Origin: JACVRW01 sp963739095
GTDB lineage: Bacteria > Actinomycetota > Thermoleophilia > Solirubrobacterales > Thermoleophilaceae
Length of the DNA: 64,000 nucleotides
Reading direction: 5' to 3'
NCBI GenBank assembly: GCA_963739095.1
Contig: CAVTZF010000018.1
Location: forward strand, 1-64,000
Numbering within the stretch: position 1 is the stretch's first letter; every line of letters begins with the position of its first letter. Shown here piece by piece: positions 1 through 9,611 of this stretch. The position numbers and the translations under genes are program-made. The notes below the pieces were generated by a model. It saw only the letters and a list, made by a program, of their open reading frames with translations. It had not been told where the DNA came from and did no database searches.

Positions 1-760
1 CCACTGTGCCGGGACACGGGCGACGGCGGCTGCTCGCCGAGGCGCTCGTCGGCAGGCCGCTCGAGGGCAGCCGCGCGCAACGCCTGCGACTCGACGTGTT
101 CCCCGCCTTCTGGGAGGACGTGGACCCCGAGATCGCCGAGCTGTGCCAGGCCGCCGTCGACGACCTGCGCGAGGCCGGGATGTCCGTCACGGAGGTGGCA
201 TCTCGACGGCATCGATCACGTACCCAGTCCCAGGTGCTGAGGCTGCTGCTCGAGGATGCTGCGGCCGTGCCGCCACAGACGGCGCGCGAGCACGAGCCGG
301 CCCTCTTCCCGGTCGGGCGTGCCCTGACGAAATACCGGTCCCTGATACCGGCCGAGGCGCTGGTGCGTGCGGATGCCGTCCCGGCCAGGCCCTCGCCGGT
401 CCCTGGTCGACGCGGGCACGCACGCGGACGTGCTGGTCTGGCCCACGGTTGCGGCCCCCGCGCCGGCGATCGAGGACACCACCGTGCAGCTTCCCTCGGG
501 ACCCGTTCCGGCCGACTACGCGAACGTCCGGATGGGCGGAATCCGCGAACCTGACCGGCGCGCCCGCCCTGTCGGCGCCCGTCGGGATGACGCGCGCCGG
601 GCTCCCGGCCGGTCTGCACCTGATGACGCAATGGCGCGACCCCGAACGGCTGCTCGACGTGGCGGAGTTACTCGAGCAGGTCACGGACCGCCGGCACGTG
701 GACGCCGTGCCCCCGATGGCACAGACGACGGCAAGCCGGTGTGAAGCCGTTTACTTGTAG
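1..760 (+). pseudogene. Amidase-signature family protein, C-terminal part, frameshifted
   Basis: Pieces of the C-terminal third of an amidase-signature (AS) hydrolase are readable in all three forward frames. A helix-rich segment lies near 90-190, a segment ending in DVLVWPTVAAPAPAI near 430-475, and the closing part (SANLTGAPALSAPVG, then PAGLHLM) near 545-640. AS enzymes hydrolyse amide bonds. Here the catalytic Ser-Ser-Lys region lies beyond the left edge, so activity cannot be judged. At least two or three frame changes separate the pieces. The last frame ends at a TAG that overlaps the 3' end of infA, which reads in the opposite direction. Neighbouring housekeeping genes are broken in the same way, so sequencing indels are a likely cause. 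Confidence 0.7.
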
Positions 761-969
761 CGATAGGTGATGCGGCCGCGATCGAGGTCGTAGGGCGAGA
801 GCTCGATCTTGACGCGGTCGCCGGGCAGGATGCGGATGTAGTGCCGGCGCATCTTGCCGGAGATGTGGCCGAGCACCATGTGGTCGTTGTCGAGCTTGAC
901 CCGGAACATCGTGTTGGGCAGGGCCTCGACGATCTCGCCCTCCATCTCGATCTTCTCTTCTTTGCCCAT
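751..969 (-). CDS. infA: Translation initiation factor IF-1
   Basis: This intact 72-residue S1/OB-fold protein begins MGKEEKIEMEGEIVEALPN and contains the family-defining stretch HISGKMRRHYIRILPGD. It ends in DRGRITYRYK, the usual IF-1 C-terminus. IF-1 binds the 30S A site during initiation and assists IF-2 and IF-3. Its length equals the family norm. The start is the ATG preceding GKEEK. In many Actinobacteria infA lies in the rpmJ-rpsM cluster, but here it follows a HIT-family gene on the same strand. It is one of the few genes in the first 8 kb with no frame disruption, probably because it is short. Confidence 0.97.
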   Translation of the reverse strand: MGKEEKIEMEGEIVEALPNTMFRVKLDNDHMVLGHISGKMRRHYIRILPGDRVKIELSPYDLDRGRITYRYK

Positions 970-982
970 GCGGCCGGAAAGG

Positions 983-1428
983 TTACCAGCGGAGCTGCCG
1001 CAGCCTGACGGCGCACGCCGCCGCGATACTGCGCTGCAGTCCGCGCGAGCTCCTCGGGGTCGGCCGGGCTCGGAATCCATGGCAGCTCCAGCGGGTCGTC
1101 CTCGTAGCGCGGGATCACGTGCAGGTGGAAGTGGAAGATCGACTGCCACGCGGCCGGCCCGATGTTGAGGATGTTGAAGCCCGCCGGGCTCGATCGTCTC
1201 GCGCATGCGCACGGCGAGGCGCCGCGCCGACTGCATGCGGCAGCAGATCCTCGTCGGCCACGTCGAAGAGGTTCTCGGCGTGCGCGCGGGGGATGACGAC
1301 GACATGCCCGCGCGTCGCAGGGTTGATGTCCATGAAGGCGACGGTGCGCTCGTCGGAGTCGACGATCTCCGACGGGAGCTCCCCCGCGAGGATCTTGCAG
1401 AAGATGCAGTCGGGTCCCGGTCGGCCAC
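983..1428 (-). pseudogene. HIT-family nucleotide hydrolase/transferase, frameshifted
   Basis: Reading leftwards from about 1428, the N-terminus DCIFCKILAGELPSE with CxxC, then AFMDINPATRGHVVVIPR, identifies a histidine triad protein of the HinT/Hit class. The distal part carrying the FHFHLHVIPRY triad (HxHxH) is in another frame. It is followed by a lineage-type tail and a TAA in a third frame. HIT proteins hydrolyse nucleoside phosphoramidates or dinucleoside polyphosphates. At least two frame changes occur between about 1230 and 1000. The exact start is uncertain because a GTG upstream is out of frame with the CIFC segment. Expected intact length is about 140 residues. Confidence 0.75.
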
Positions 1429-1471
1429 GGCGCGGAAGCTTAGAGCGTCTTGTTTATGCTGCGAGCCGCAC

Positions 1472-2261
1472 ATGCCCGTCGACAACCAGCTCTACGACCG
1501 CCTCGCCGAGACCTGGTGGGGCGAGGACTCGTGCTCGGCCTGCTGCGAACCGGGCTCAACCCGGCCAGGTTCGGATACATGCGGCGCGTGCTGACGGAGG
1601 AGTCGGCATCGATCCGGGCGGCAAGACAGCGCTCGACGTGGGCAGGGGCGGCGGGCTGCTGGCAGAGGAGTTTGCCCGCCTCGGCTTCCGGTGACCGGCA
1701 TCGACCTCTCCGAACAGTCGGTAGAGACTGCCGGGCGCACGCGGACCGAGGGCCTCGAGATCGAGTACATCGTCGGCGCCGGTGAGCAGCTTCCCTTCCC
1801 GGACGGGTCGTTCGACATCGCGTACTGCTGCGACGTGCTGGAGCACGTCGACGACCTCGAGCGTGTGCTGGCCGAGACGTCACGCGTGCTGAGGCCCGGC
1901 GGCATCTACATGTACGACACCATCAACCGCACGCGGCGCAGCAAGCTGGTGCGATCAAGCTGATGCAGGAATGGCGCGTCGACCGCCCTCATGGAGCCGA
2001 ACCTCCACGACTGGGACATGTTCATCAAGCCGGACGAGCTGGTGGCCGCGATGGCCCGTGCCGGGCTCGAGAACCGCGACATCGTCGGGAGTCGGGCCCG
2101 CACGGAACCCGGTGTCGCTGGTGCTGGACATGCGCCGCCGCGCGCGAGGAGAGATGACCTACGGGGAGTTCGGGGCGCGAAACAAGTTCCGGGAGACCCG
2201 TGACAAGTCGCTCCTGTATGCCGGTCATGCCGCTGAAGCAGCCGTGACGCGACAGCCGTGA
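1472..2261 (+). pseudogene. UbiG-like class I SAM methyltransferase, frameshifted
   Basis: The ATG-started segment MPVDNQLYDRLAETWW resembles the N-terminus of UbiG-type O-methyltransferases. It is followed in other frames by GKTALDVGRGGGLLAEEFARLGF (motif I; canonical DVGCGGG has R for C here), then TGIDLSEQSV, LPFPDGSFDIAYCCDVLEHV (motifs II/III) and VLRPGGIYMYDTINR. The C-terminal part (HDWDMFIKPDEL, then KFRETRDKSLLYAGHA) closes before a TGA. Enzymes of this family methylate quinone precursors or related hydroxylated substrates. At least four frame changes are needed to join the pieces. The stop overlaps the GTG of the following peptidase gene (GTGA), so the two genes were translationally coupled. 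Confidence 0.75.
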
Positions 2262-3439
2262 CGGCGCCGCCGAGCGGCTGCGCGAGCAGGTCACCGAGCT
2301 CGCGGCGATCCACCGGCCATCGGCGTCGGAGGGTGAGCGCCAGGCCGCCGAGTGGGTGGCGGCGGATGAGGAGCTCGGCGCCGGTGCGCAGGTCGAGCCC
2401 GAGCAGTGCGCACGGCAACTACTGGGTCCCGCTGGCGCTGCTCAGCGTCGGCGCGGCGCTGGCCGCGCTCGCCGGCGGCCGCAGCCGCATCGCCGGCGGC
2501 CGTGCTCGCGGGAGCCGCTGCCGCCGGCGTGTGGGACGACATCACCGGCGGGCAAGCACTACGCCGCCGGCTACTGCCCAAACGCGACACCTTCAACGTC
2601 GTCGCGGAGATCGGGCCGCAGGACGCGCGCCGGACAGTGCGTGCTCGTTGCCCACCACGACGCCGCTAAGTCCGGACTGATCTTCCACCCCGGGATCCCG
2701 GCCTTCGTGTGGCGGCGGTTCCCGTCGCTGATCGAGCGCAGCGACACCAGCCCGCCGCTGATGTTCCCCGTCTTCGGCGGCCCGGCGCTGGCCGCGCTCG
2801 GATCGCTCGCCGGCAGCCGCGCGGCCCGGAGGCCGGCGGGATCGTCTCAGCCGGCGCCGCGGCCGTGATCGGGCAGATCGGCTCGACGAAGGTGGTGCCG
2901 GGCGCAAACGACAACGCCACCGGCGTCGTGTCGCTGCTCGAGGTGGCGCGGCGGCTCGCCGAGCGGCCGACCACCGGTGTGCGCGTGCTGCTGGTCTCCA
3001 CCGGGTCGGAGGAGTCCTTCATGGAGGGAATGCGGGCGTTCATGCGAGCGGCACGGTCCCTCGCTGCCGCAGCGCGACACCTTCGTCCTGGCCGTCGACA
3101 CGGTCGGGTCGCCCCATCTCACCGCGATCCGCGGCGAGGGCATGCTGGTGATGAACGAGTACCCGCGCGCCCGCCCTCGACGTGGTCGACCGGGTCGCGG
3201 AGGAGCTGGGCATCTGGCTGTTCCCGAACCTGCGCCTGCGAAACGCGACCGACGGCCTGATCGCGTTGAAGCAGGGCTACCCCTCCGCCTGCCTCGGCTC
3301 GGTCACCGACTACAAGGCGCCCTCCAACTACCACTGGCGCACCGACACGCCAGAGAACGTGAACTACGCCACGCTCGCCGACGCGGTGCGTCTGTGCGAG
3401 GGCGTCGTCAGGCGCCTCGACGAGCGCTGGCTCGACTAG
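2258..3439 (+). pseudogene. M28-family zinc aminopeptidase with membrane segments, frameshifted
   Basis: Fragments in order give an N-terminal helix (LREQVTELAAIHRPSASEG) and hydrophobic segments near 2410-2500 (NYWVPLALLSVGAALAALAGG). The metal-ligand motif VLVAHHDAAKSG follows near 2640, then GANDNATGVVSLLEVARRLA with the bridging Asp, STGSEESFMEG with the catalytic Glu pair, and FVLAVDTVG. The C-terminus is intact, with YHWRTDTPENVNYATLADAV carrying the last His ligand. This is the ligand order of M28 (aminopeptidase Y/S-like) peptidases. The hydrophobic segments suggest a membrane-anchored enzyme. Roughly seven or eight frame changes are present. The 3' end overlaps the convergent cca gene by about 30 bases. 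Confidence 0.75.
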
Positions 3440-4838
3440 CGCGCCGAGCCACGTCCAACGCCTCCTCGGGCGTACGCGCCTCGCCCGCGAAGGCTGCCTC
3501 CTCGAGGATCTCGAGCAGCCGCCCCACCTCGGGGCCCGGCTCGAGCTCCAGCTCGGCGATCAGCTCGTCGCCGCGCACCGGGGGCGACGGTGGGTGGTCC
3601 CGCCACGCGAGGGCCTCGGCGGCCAGCTCCCGGGCCAGCTCCAGGTGAGCCTCCACGGCCTCGGTGCGGGTTCGCTGCCCGCGGGTGGCCAGCCGGTCGG
3701 CGGCGGACAGCACCGTCACCTCGAGCTCGACCGGCTCGCACGCGCGCATGTAGCGGTACACGTGCCGGCGGTTCAGGGGCCGCTCGTGAACGAGGAAGCC
3801 GAGCCGCAGATGATGCTGCGCCAGCGCCGCGACGTAGTCGGCCAGCGCGGTGCTCGCGTGCAACCGCCGCACACCTCCCGCGCCATGCCGGCGCCGACCC
3901 CGTCGTGGCCCCAGAACAGCACACGGCCCTCCGGGGTGACCGCGCGCGTTGCCGGCTTACCGGCGTCGTGCAGCAGCGCTCCCAGGCGCAGCGCCTGCCC
4001 GCGCGTCAGCTCGTCCGCCAGCGGACGGCGCAACTCGGCGCCGATGCGCTCTCCCAGATCACCGAACACGGCCTCCGGCTCGCGCTCGATCTCGACGAGC
4101 CGCTCCAGCACCTCGAGCGTGTGCCCCCAGACGTCCAGGTGGTGGTAGGGGTTCTGCTCCACTCCCTTCAGCCGATCCAGCTCCGGCAGCAGATGTGGCA
4201 GGAGACCCGTGCGGTCGACCAGTCCGATCCCGCCGACCGGGTCCTCGCTCGCGACGAGCCGGCGCAGCTCGTAGAACGAGCGCTCCGGCGCGACCGCGTC
4301 GATGCGGCGCGGCAGCGCGCCGGGCGAGCGCCTCGGTCGCGGGTTCCACCTCGAAGCCCAGCTCGCAGGCGAACCGGGCCAGGCGCAGCACCCGCAGCGG
4401 GTCGTCCTCGAAGGAACGCTCGGTCACGGCGCGCAGGAGGCCCTGCGCCAGGTCCGCCTCCCCGCCGTGCGGGTCGAGCAGGGTGCCGATCGCCTCGAGC
4501 GGACGCGCCATGGCGTTGACGGTGAAGTCCCGCAGCGCGAGGTCGGCCTCGATGCCGTCGCCGCGCAGCGGCGTGATGTCGGCCTGCCACGAACGATCGC
4601 GCGCGATCGTGCGCCAGGCGCCGAAGCGCTCCGAGAGCGGGAACAGATGCGCGTCGGCCGCCGCCGCAAGGCTCGCGCGGCCCGCTCGGGCTCGCCCGCG
4701 ACGACGATGTCGACGTCCGTCGACCGGCCGGTCGAGGAATGCATCGCGCACGGGCCCGCCGACCAGCCACGCCCGCTCGCCCGCCAGCGCCGAGCGCGCG
4801 ACGCGAACGGCGGGTGAGCGCTCGATGCGCGCGACGGG
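3408..4838 (-). CDS. CCA tRNA nucleotidyltransferase / poly(A)-polymerase-like, frameshifted
   Basis: The N-terminal nucleotidyltransferase head is readable as LVGGPVRDAFLDRPVD plus DVDIVVAGEP, supplying the GG and DxD signature. It continues as GIEADLALRDFTVNAMA and FEDDPLRVLRLARFACELGF, the neck region of class II CCA-adding enzymes. The C-terminal half carries an HD domain (LGALLHDAGKP, then HDGVGAGMA). The family repairs or builds tRNA 3' CCA. At least three frame changes occur (near 4690, 4310 and 3880). The upstream gene's stop falls just before this reading frame, and no convincing ATG is visible in the GGPVRD frame, so the start is approximate. As the function is essential, sequencing error is likelier than pseudogenisation. 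Confidence 0.8.
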
Positions 4839-4844
4839 ATCGGC

Positions 4845-6009
4845 TCAAGAGGGCTCGGCGCGGCGCCGGCCACGCGCGGCACCCGGGGGGAGATCCCGCA
4901 GGTGACCTCGTAGTTGATCGTGCCCAGGATGCGCGCAAGCTCCTCGGCGGTGATGCGGTCGTCGCCCTGCGTGCCGATCAGCACCGCCTCGTCGCCGCGC
5001 TGCACGTCCGTGTCCGGGCCGACGTCCACCGTGATGTTGTCCATGCTGACCGTGCCCACCACCGGGCCGCCGGCGCCCGCGGATCAGGACCTCGGCCGAG
5101 TCGGAGAGCCCGCGCCGGTAGCCGTCGCCGTAGCCGATCGGCAGCACCGCCACGTGCGTGGCCGCGGGCGCCGACCAGGTGCGCCCATAGCCGACGGTGT
5201 CGCCCGCGCGCACCTCCTTCACGTCCGCCACGTAGGAGCGCAGCGACAGCGCGGGCTCCAGGCCGTGCGCCGACGGGTCGATCGCCGAACGGATCCATGC
5301 CGTAGATCGCGATCCCGCAGCGCGCCATGTCGAAGTGCGCATCGCTGTCGCGCAGCACCGCTGCGCTGTTGGCGGCGTGCACGACGCATTCGGGATACGC
5401 GCGCCTGAAATCCTCGACGACCGGCATGAAACGGTTCAGCTGCTCGTCGAAGAATGCCGAATCCCGATCGTCCGCGGTCGCGAAGTGGGTCATCAGGCCG
5501 GCCACGGCCAGGCCCCGGGTGGACTGCGCGAGAGCCGCGACCCGCATCGCCTCCTCCGGGTCGCGGGTGCCGAGCCGGCCCATCCCCGTGTCGAGCTTCA
5601 CGTGCAGACGGGCGGGGCGGTCCGGTGACGCAACCGCGGCCGCCGCGCGGGCGAAGTCTTCGCGCCAGGCCACGATGTCGGCATCCGCCTCGAGCGCCAG
5701 CTCCAGCTCGGCGCGTGTGAGCGCGCCCATCACGAGGATCCGCTCCCCGACCCCGTCGCGGCGCAGCTCCGCCGCCTCGTTGGCGGTCGCGACCGCGAGC
5801 CACGTCGCGCCTCCGGCCACGGCCGCCGCCGCACACGCGGTCGCACCGTGGCCGTAGCCGTCGGCCTTCACGACCGCGCACAGCTCTGCGGCACCCAGCC
5901 GCTGCTTCAGCAACGCGCAGTTGCGCTCCACCGCGACGGGGTCCACGTACGCGATCGCGCGTCCGGGCGCTGCTGTCGCCTGCGAGGCGCGCGCCGGCGC
6001 GGCCGCCAT
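4845..6009 (-). CDS. alr: Alanine racemase, frameshifted
   Basis: This PLP-dependent enzyme interconverts L- and D-alanine for peptidoglycan. The PLP lysine sits in LCAVVKADGYGHGA, followed by LHVKLDTGMGRLG, GLMTHFATADD and DMARCGIAIYGMDP of the TIM barrel. The second catalytic base tyrosine is in TVGYGRTW in a second frame, and a third frame holds GTVSMDNITVDVG and TINYEVTCGISPRVPRV of the C-terminal beta domain. Two frame changes are needed (about 5290 and 5080). The chosen start is the ATG at 6009 (MAAAPARAS); a TTG at 6015 overlaps the stop of the upstream CBS gene. The order nnr - CBS - alr - cca is collinear and close-packed, so one operon is likely. Confidence 0.88.
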
Positions 6010-6011
6010 GC

Positions 6012-6477
6012 TCAACCCTCGCGGGTGAGCGCTTCCAGGGCGTCGACCCGTGTCACGACGCCGACCAGGCGGTCGCCTTCGACCACGGGGACGCGGTTGT
6101 GTCCCGAGCTCGAGATCATGCGCGCCGCCTCATGCACGGTCGCGTCCGGGGAGATCGTCTCCACGTCGGTGGTCATCATGTCCGACACGCTGTTCGCGAA
6201 CGCCTTGCGGATGCGGTCCTCGAGGTGTTGCAGCGGCTCGAGGAACACCACCCCGCCGAACAGCTGGAAGTAATGCGGCAGGTGCAGGCTCGAGTCGTCG
6301 CCCTGCAGCACCAGGTCGCTCTCGGTCACGATGCCGACCAGCCGGTCGCCGTTCGACCACGGGGAGCCCGGGCAGCTCGTTCTCACGCAACATGCGGAGC
6401 AGCGTCTCGAGGTCCGCATCCGGCGCGATCGTCACGGGATCGCGCTCCATCACGTCGCCAACGGTCAGTTCCGCCAT
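6012..6477 (-). CDS. Tandem CBS-domain protein, one frameshift
   Basis: The protein starts MAELTVGDVMERDPVTIAPD and contains two CBS motifs. The first runs to NELPGLPVV, and the second includes DMMTTDVETISPDATVHEAA and NRVPVVEGDRLVGVVTRVD. Such paired CBS modules bind adenosyl ligands and act as sensors; the partner is unknown. One missing base near 6350 separates PGLPVV from NGDRLVGIVTESDL, after which the frame is open to the TGA. Between the two CBS units lies LPHYFQLFGGVVFLEPL, found in stand-alone CBS proteins of this type. The upstream nnr reading frame runs into this one without a stop (see findings). Confidence 0.8.
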
Positions 6478-6487
6478 GCCGGTGAGC

Positions 6488-8078
6488 TTACTGTCCCCAT
6501 CCGTGGGAGCCGGAGGAGCCACCAGAGCGCCGGCGCGGCGCAGCACGGCGGGCAGCGCATCCACCACGTCGCCGGCGATCATCGACCCCGCGCCCAGCGC
6601 CTCGGCCGCGCCGCGTCCGGCGTCGGCATGAACCCTGACCGCGGCGCACGCCGCCTCGAACGGATCGAGTCCCTGCGCGAGGAAGGCGGCCCCGATGCCG
6701 CTCAGGACGTCGCCCGTGCCGGCGGTCGCGAGCGCCGGGCTGCCGCCCATGCTGACGCCCGTGAGCCCGTCGGGGTCGACGACCAGCGTGTCGTCGCCCT
6801 TCAGCACGACGACCGCTCCCGAGCGCTGCGGCCGCCTCGCGGGCCGCGGCCAGGCGGTGGGCCTCCACGTCCGCCGAGGGCCGCCCGAGCAGGCGGCCGA
6901 GCTCACCCGCGTGCGGCGTGAGGACCGTCGGGGCATCGCGACCGGCCAGTACCTCGAGACCGGACTCGGCCAGCGCGTTCAGGCCGTCGGCATCGACCAG
7001 CAGCGGCTTCTCGATCCGCTCGGCGAGCCTCTGCGCAAGCGCGAAGCTGTCCGGCTCCCGCCCCAGGCCGGGTCCCAGCACGACCGCATCGGCCCGCTCG
7101 GTCGCCTCCATCACGGCGTCCATCGCGGCGAGCGTCAGCGAGCCGTTCTCGTCGGGCAGCGGCACGCTCATCACCTCGGTCAGCTTCACCTCGAAGATCG
7201 GGTTCAGCGAGGCCGGCACCCCGACGCGCACCCACCCCGCGCCCGCGCGCATCGCCCCCGTCGCGGTCAGGCAGACCGCGCCGGTCAGGCCCGTCGAGCC
7301 TCCGACGACCAGCACGGTGCCGGAGCTGAACTTCGTCGACCGCGGGCCGCGCGGCGCCAGCCGCACGGGCGCCCGCGCGCCGATCAGGCCGGCGGTGCGG
7401 GGCTCGGGCGCGCCGCCCCATGCCACGGGGATGCCGATGTCGACCGTCTCGACCCGCCCGGCATGCTCCTTTCCCGGGTGCACCCAGAGCCCGACCTTCG
7501 CGGCATGGAAGGTGACGGTCACGTCCGCCCGCACGCTCGCGCCCTCGACCTCGCCGGTGGACGCGTTCACCCCCGAGGGCACGTCGACCGCGACGACCGG
7601 CGCACTCGGAATCGTTGACGGCCGCGATGGCGGCGTCCAGCGGCGCGCGCGGCGCTCCCTCGAAGCCGGTGCCGAGCAGCGCGTCGACCACGCAACCGGA
7701 GCCCTCGAGCGCCGCCGGTAGATCGGCCGCGTCGATCGCGCGCCACGGCGCACCCGACTCCACGAGGCGGGCGTGGTTCGCGCGCGCGTCCGGGCTGAGG
7801 TCGTGCGGATCCGCAAGCAGCAGCGCCTCGGCGGCCACGCCGATGCCGTGCAGCAGCCGCACGACGACGAGCCCGTCCCCGCCGTTGTTCCCCTTTCCGC
7901 ACACCGCCCGGACCGGCCCCGACGGCGCAAGCGCCGTCACCACCCGCGCCACCTCGCCCCCGGCGCGCTCCATCAGCTCGAGCGACGGCACGCCCTGGTC
8001 CTCGATCGCCCATGCGTCGAGGGCCCGCATCTCGTCGGCGGTGTAGAGGGGGTCGAGCCAGTCGGGAAGGTCGCTCAC
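6488..8078 (-). CDS. nnr: Bifunctional NAD(P)HX epimerase/dehydratase, frameshifted
   Basis: The enzyme repairs hydrated NAD(P)H. The N-terminal epimerase domain (YjeF_N) shows AVCGKGNNGGDGLVVVRLL and VVDALLGTGFEG. After a frame change near 7610 come VVAVDVPSGVNASTGEVEG and then the C-terminal ADP-dependent dehydratase (ribokinase-like) domain with VLVVGGSTGLTGAVCLTATG, ADAVVLGPGLGRE, VDADGLNAL and VLTPHAGELGRLLG. A second frame change near 6830 leads to VVLKGDDTLVV and LATAGTGDVLSGIGAAFLAQG, the NAxGTGD catalytic signature. The combined length of about 500 residues fits bacterial Nnr. GTG at 8078 is used as the start. The right end is set at the nearby TAA, although the catalytic frame itself stays open into the CBS gene. 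Confidence 0.88.
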
Positions 8079-8123
8079 CGCGGCGCGCAGCCTATCCGCC
8101 GGCTGCAGCGGGTCACGGCGGGC

Positions 8124-8545
8124 CTACGGGCAGGGCGGCGGCCACGAGCCGGACGGCCCGTGACCCCGGCACTGACGGTCCCTCTCGAGCTGACTGCCCA
8201 GGATCGCGTCCGAGGGCGTGGAGCCGAGGTCATCGCCCCCGCCGGGCGTCCCATCGGCCCCGAACAGGTTGTCGAGCTGCAACGGATCGCTGTTCCGGTA
8301 GAACTCGCGGAAGATCGTCCTGTTCTCGAGCGGCGGGTCGGTCGACGGGTCGAACAGGTAGTACCGGTTGTAGTAGTAGCCGTGCGGCCCCAGCCGCATG
8401 GTCGCGGCCCAGGTCGGGGATTCGTCGCTTGGGACGGCCTGGCCCGGCGGAGTGGGAGGCTCCGTCTCCTCCCGGCAGTACGCCTGCTCCTCGCACAGCG
8501 GCCGCACGACCGCCGGACCCGGGTATCGGGTCCTTCACCCACGCC
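8124..8545 (-). pseudogene. C-terminal remnant of an MCE/MlaD-family protein
   Basis: The readable part contains LGPHGYYYNRYYLFDP, then ENRTIFREFYRNSDP and a closing GS/SWPPPCP tail. In actinobacterial MCE (mammalian cell entry, lipid-transport) proteins a comparable segment with 'GYY...FREFY' lies in the C-terminal region after the MlaD core. That match is from memory of the family and is not a search result. No MlaD domain, signal anchor or helical region is present. Upstream of about 8508 the frame slips (LLLEAWVKDPIP in another frame), and the sequence then gives way to an unrelated forward-strand fragment. This is therefore the tail of a gene whose body is missing. Confidence 0.5.
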
Positions 8546-8779
8546 TCGAGCAGCAGCCGGTTACTCGTCCTGGGAGCGTTGGCCGCCGCCCTCTTCGCGC
8601 GGACCCGCCAGGCGCCGTGGCTCCCGGCCGCAGCGATCGGAGGCTCGAGCGCAGTCGTCGCGGCCAAACTCGGCCATGACGTGCGAGCGCGACTCAGCCA
8701 GCATGTGCCGGACCCGGCCGTCGCCGTCGTCGAGGACGCGCTGGCGCTCGGGCTGGCCGCCGCGGGCACCTCACGCTGA
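8546..8779 (+). pseudogene. C-terminal remnant resembling DUF4126 membrane protein
   Basis: The forward frame reads RLLVLGALAAALFART, then WLPAAAIGGSSAVVAAKLGH and HVPDPAVAVVEDALALGLAA before TGA. The alternation of small-residue hydrophobic helices with the closing PDPAVAVVEDALALGL resembles the end of DUF4126 proteins (small integral membrane proteins of unknown function). No start or first half is visible, because the left side is occupied by the opposing MCE-like tail. The two fragments meet head to head near 8545, which looks like a rearrangement point. The family assignment rests on pattern recall only. Confidence 0.4.
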
Positions 8780-8893
8780 CGTGCGCTGACTGGGGACCGG
8801 GACTAGGGACCTCTCGGACGAGACGGAGCCGCAGAGCCCTCAGGGTCCAGACCGTGACCACCAGCGGCCCTGGCTTTCTGCCGCGCGTGCTGT

Positions 8894-9525
8894 TCACGGC
8901 TGCATCCTCGGGTCCTGGGTGGGGTCGCCATACATGGGCGGGCACCCGTGATCGATCGCGTCGGGGCGCAGTTCGTAGTGCCAGGGTTCGTTGCCGTAGA
9001 TCCGGCACAGCCCGTACTCGGCGCCGTGCTCGGACAGCCACGCGGTGGCATCGAAGGGCCCGATGTCGACCGCGTCCCCCGACACGTGAGGAGACGTGTC
9101 GGGGGTGGCCACCCATCGGGCAGCTTCCGCTTCTGAGCCGTACTCCGAGACCGCCTCCTGGAGTAGTTGTTCCTGATACTCGGGGGAACGCCAGCCACTA
9201 TTGACGATGAACTCGACCCCGTCGCCCGCAGCATCCGTTGCAGCCTGGCGCAGGGCACCGAGGAGGGCTGGATCAAGGTTGGCTACGGCCGGGAACTCGT
9301 CATCGAAGACCGTCGTGCCGTCGGGGACGGCACTGTCAGCCTCGCCAGGCGCACCACGGTGCTCGCTGCGAAGGACATCGGTGAGTGATGCTGCCGTCAG
9401 ACGCCAGCGACTGGTAGCCGAGGACTGCGGCGATCGCCGCGATGACGACCAGCAGGCCGGCGACACGGATCCTGCGCATCCGAATCCGACGGGTCCGTTG
9501 TTCGTGCTGGTTCGCTGTGGGTCAT
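8894..9525 (-). CDS. VanY-like D-alanyl-D-alanine carboxypeptidase (M15), N-terminal frameshift
   Basis: The catalytic M15B domain is intact: FIVNSGWRSPEYQEQLLQEA, then SPHVSGDAVDIGPFDATAWL with the zinc ligands His and Asp, and LCRIYGNEPWHYELRPDAID with the catalytic Glu and third ligand His. These enzymes trim the terminal D-Ala of peptidoglycan stem peptides and occur in vancomycin-type resistance loci. A single N-terminal anchor (RVAGLLVVIAAIAAVLG) sits in a different frame from both the ATG at 9525 and the catalytic domain, so one or two indels lie between 9390 and 9500. The gene diverges from a response regulator/histidine kinase pair, which is the arrangement expected if that pair controls it. 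Confidence 0.8.
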
Positions 9526-9571
9526 CCCTCCAGTCAAGGCAGCGTGGTGTTGCCAGCACGTATGTGGTTTT

Positions 9572-9590
9572 CGATATGCCGGCGATATGC
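9572..9590. promoter_or_regulatory. Tandem direct repeat upstream of the response regulator
   Basis: Two copies of CGATATGC lie 11 bases apart (starts at 9572 and 9583), one helical turn, between the divergent carboxypeptidase and response-regulator genes and about 20-40 bases before the regulator's ATG. Paired half-sites on one helix face are how OmpR/PhoB-type regulators usually bind. This is therefore a candidate autoregulatory site, inferred from spacing only. Confidence 0.4.
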
Positions 9591-9611
9591 GCCAGCTCGT
9601 AGCATCGGAGC

